A DNA stretch of 64,000 bases, taken from Chrysomallon squamiferum. Its lineage: Eukaryota; Mollusca; Gastropoda; Neomphalida; Peltospiridae. Below the pieces are notes generated by a model. That model did no database searches. It saw nothing but the letters and a program-made list of their open reading frames with translations, and was not told where the DNA came from. Location: NCBI GenBank assembly GCA_012295275.1, contig CM022671.1:2815386-2879385 (forward strand), read 5' to 3'. Positions 63,965 through 64,000 of the stretch are shown one piece after another (the first letter of the stretch is position 1; every line of letters starts with the position of its first letter). The position numbers and the translations under genes are program-made.

Positions 63965-64000
63965 ATTATTTCCCGCGTTTTTATATTCTGCTTCCGGATT
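63965..64000 (-). promoter_or_regulatory. FANCD2: Possible FANCD2 core promoter motifs
   Basis: Read on the - strand, the window edge gives ccggaag (ETS-type), then atataaaa (TATA-like), then gcgggaaa (E2F-type) within about 35 bases. ETS and E2F sites are typical of DNA-repair and replication gene promoters, and the position upstream of the N-terminal exon is right. No transcription start can be shown. Confidence 0.35.

Overview
The window is nuclear DNA from an animal, most likely an invertebrate and perhaps a mollusc-like lophotrochozoan; the species cannot be fixed from the sequence. The grounds are spliced genes with GT-AG introns, a clear FANCD2 orthologue, an FN3-P-loop GTPase gene of a kind I associate with fishes, lancelets and lophotrochozoans, AT-rich DNA full of microsatellites, and the recurring word TAGGCCTA. 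Two runs of exactly 200 N (19550-19749 and 59663-59862) are placeholder assembly gaps. Layout: about 1-43 kb is a mosaic of direct duplications with essentially no functional coding sequence. Its main feature is a segmental duplication, copy I (about 2.9-16.5 kb) and copy II (about 26.9-40.5 kb). Both carry the same order of modules, long (GA)n, (TAA)n and (TTG)n tracts, a pogo/Tigger-like DNA transposon remnant and a decayed MULE-like transposase fragment. A smaller module with a conserved donor/acceptor pair recurs about ten times inside them. Three relics of one gene family are set into and after this array. An isolated 3' flank lies beside the first gap (19.8-20.6 kb). A broken, 3'-truncated FN3 pseudogene lies at 22.2-24.4 kb. 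One intact four-exon gene lies at 43.2-47.6 kb. So the gene and its repeat-rich upstream DNA were duplicated together and only the last copy survived. The intact gene (+ strand) encodes a predicted 848-residue protein with three fibronectin type III domains, an AIG1/septin-like GTPase domain with P-loop GETGSGKST and switch motif DTPSFGD, a helical stretch, a Cys/His cluster and a coiled-coil tail. From about 53 to 64 kb the - strand carries FANCD2, the ubiquitin-regulated DNA clamp of the Fanconi anaemia crosslink-repair pathway, convergent with the GTPase gene. Eighteen exons could be placed. The N-terminal exons (60-62 kb) and the C-terminal half (53.1-59.5 kb) are present. The middle, roughly 750 residues and including the expected monoubiquitination lysine, is missing and must lie in the nominal 200-base gap, which cuts an exon in two. 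Two further exon losses near the C terminus lie in unbroken sequence and leave incompatible splice phases, so this allele or assembly is damaged there. The two genes share no evident pathway; their adjacency is probably incidental.
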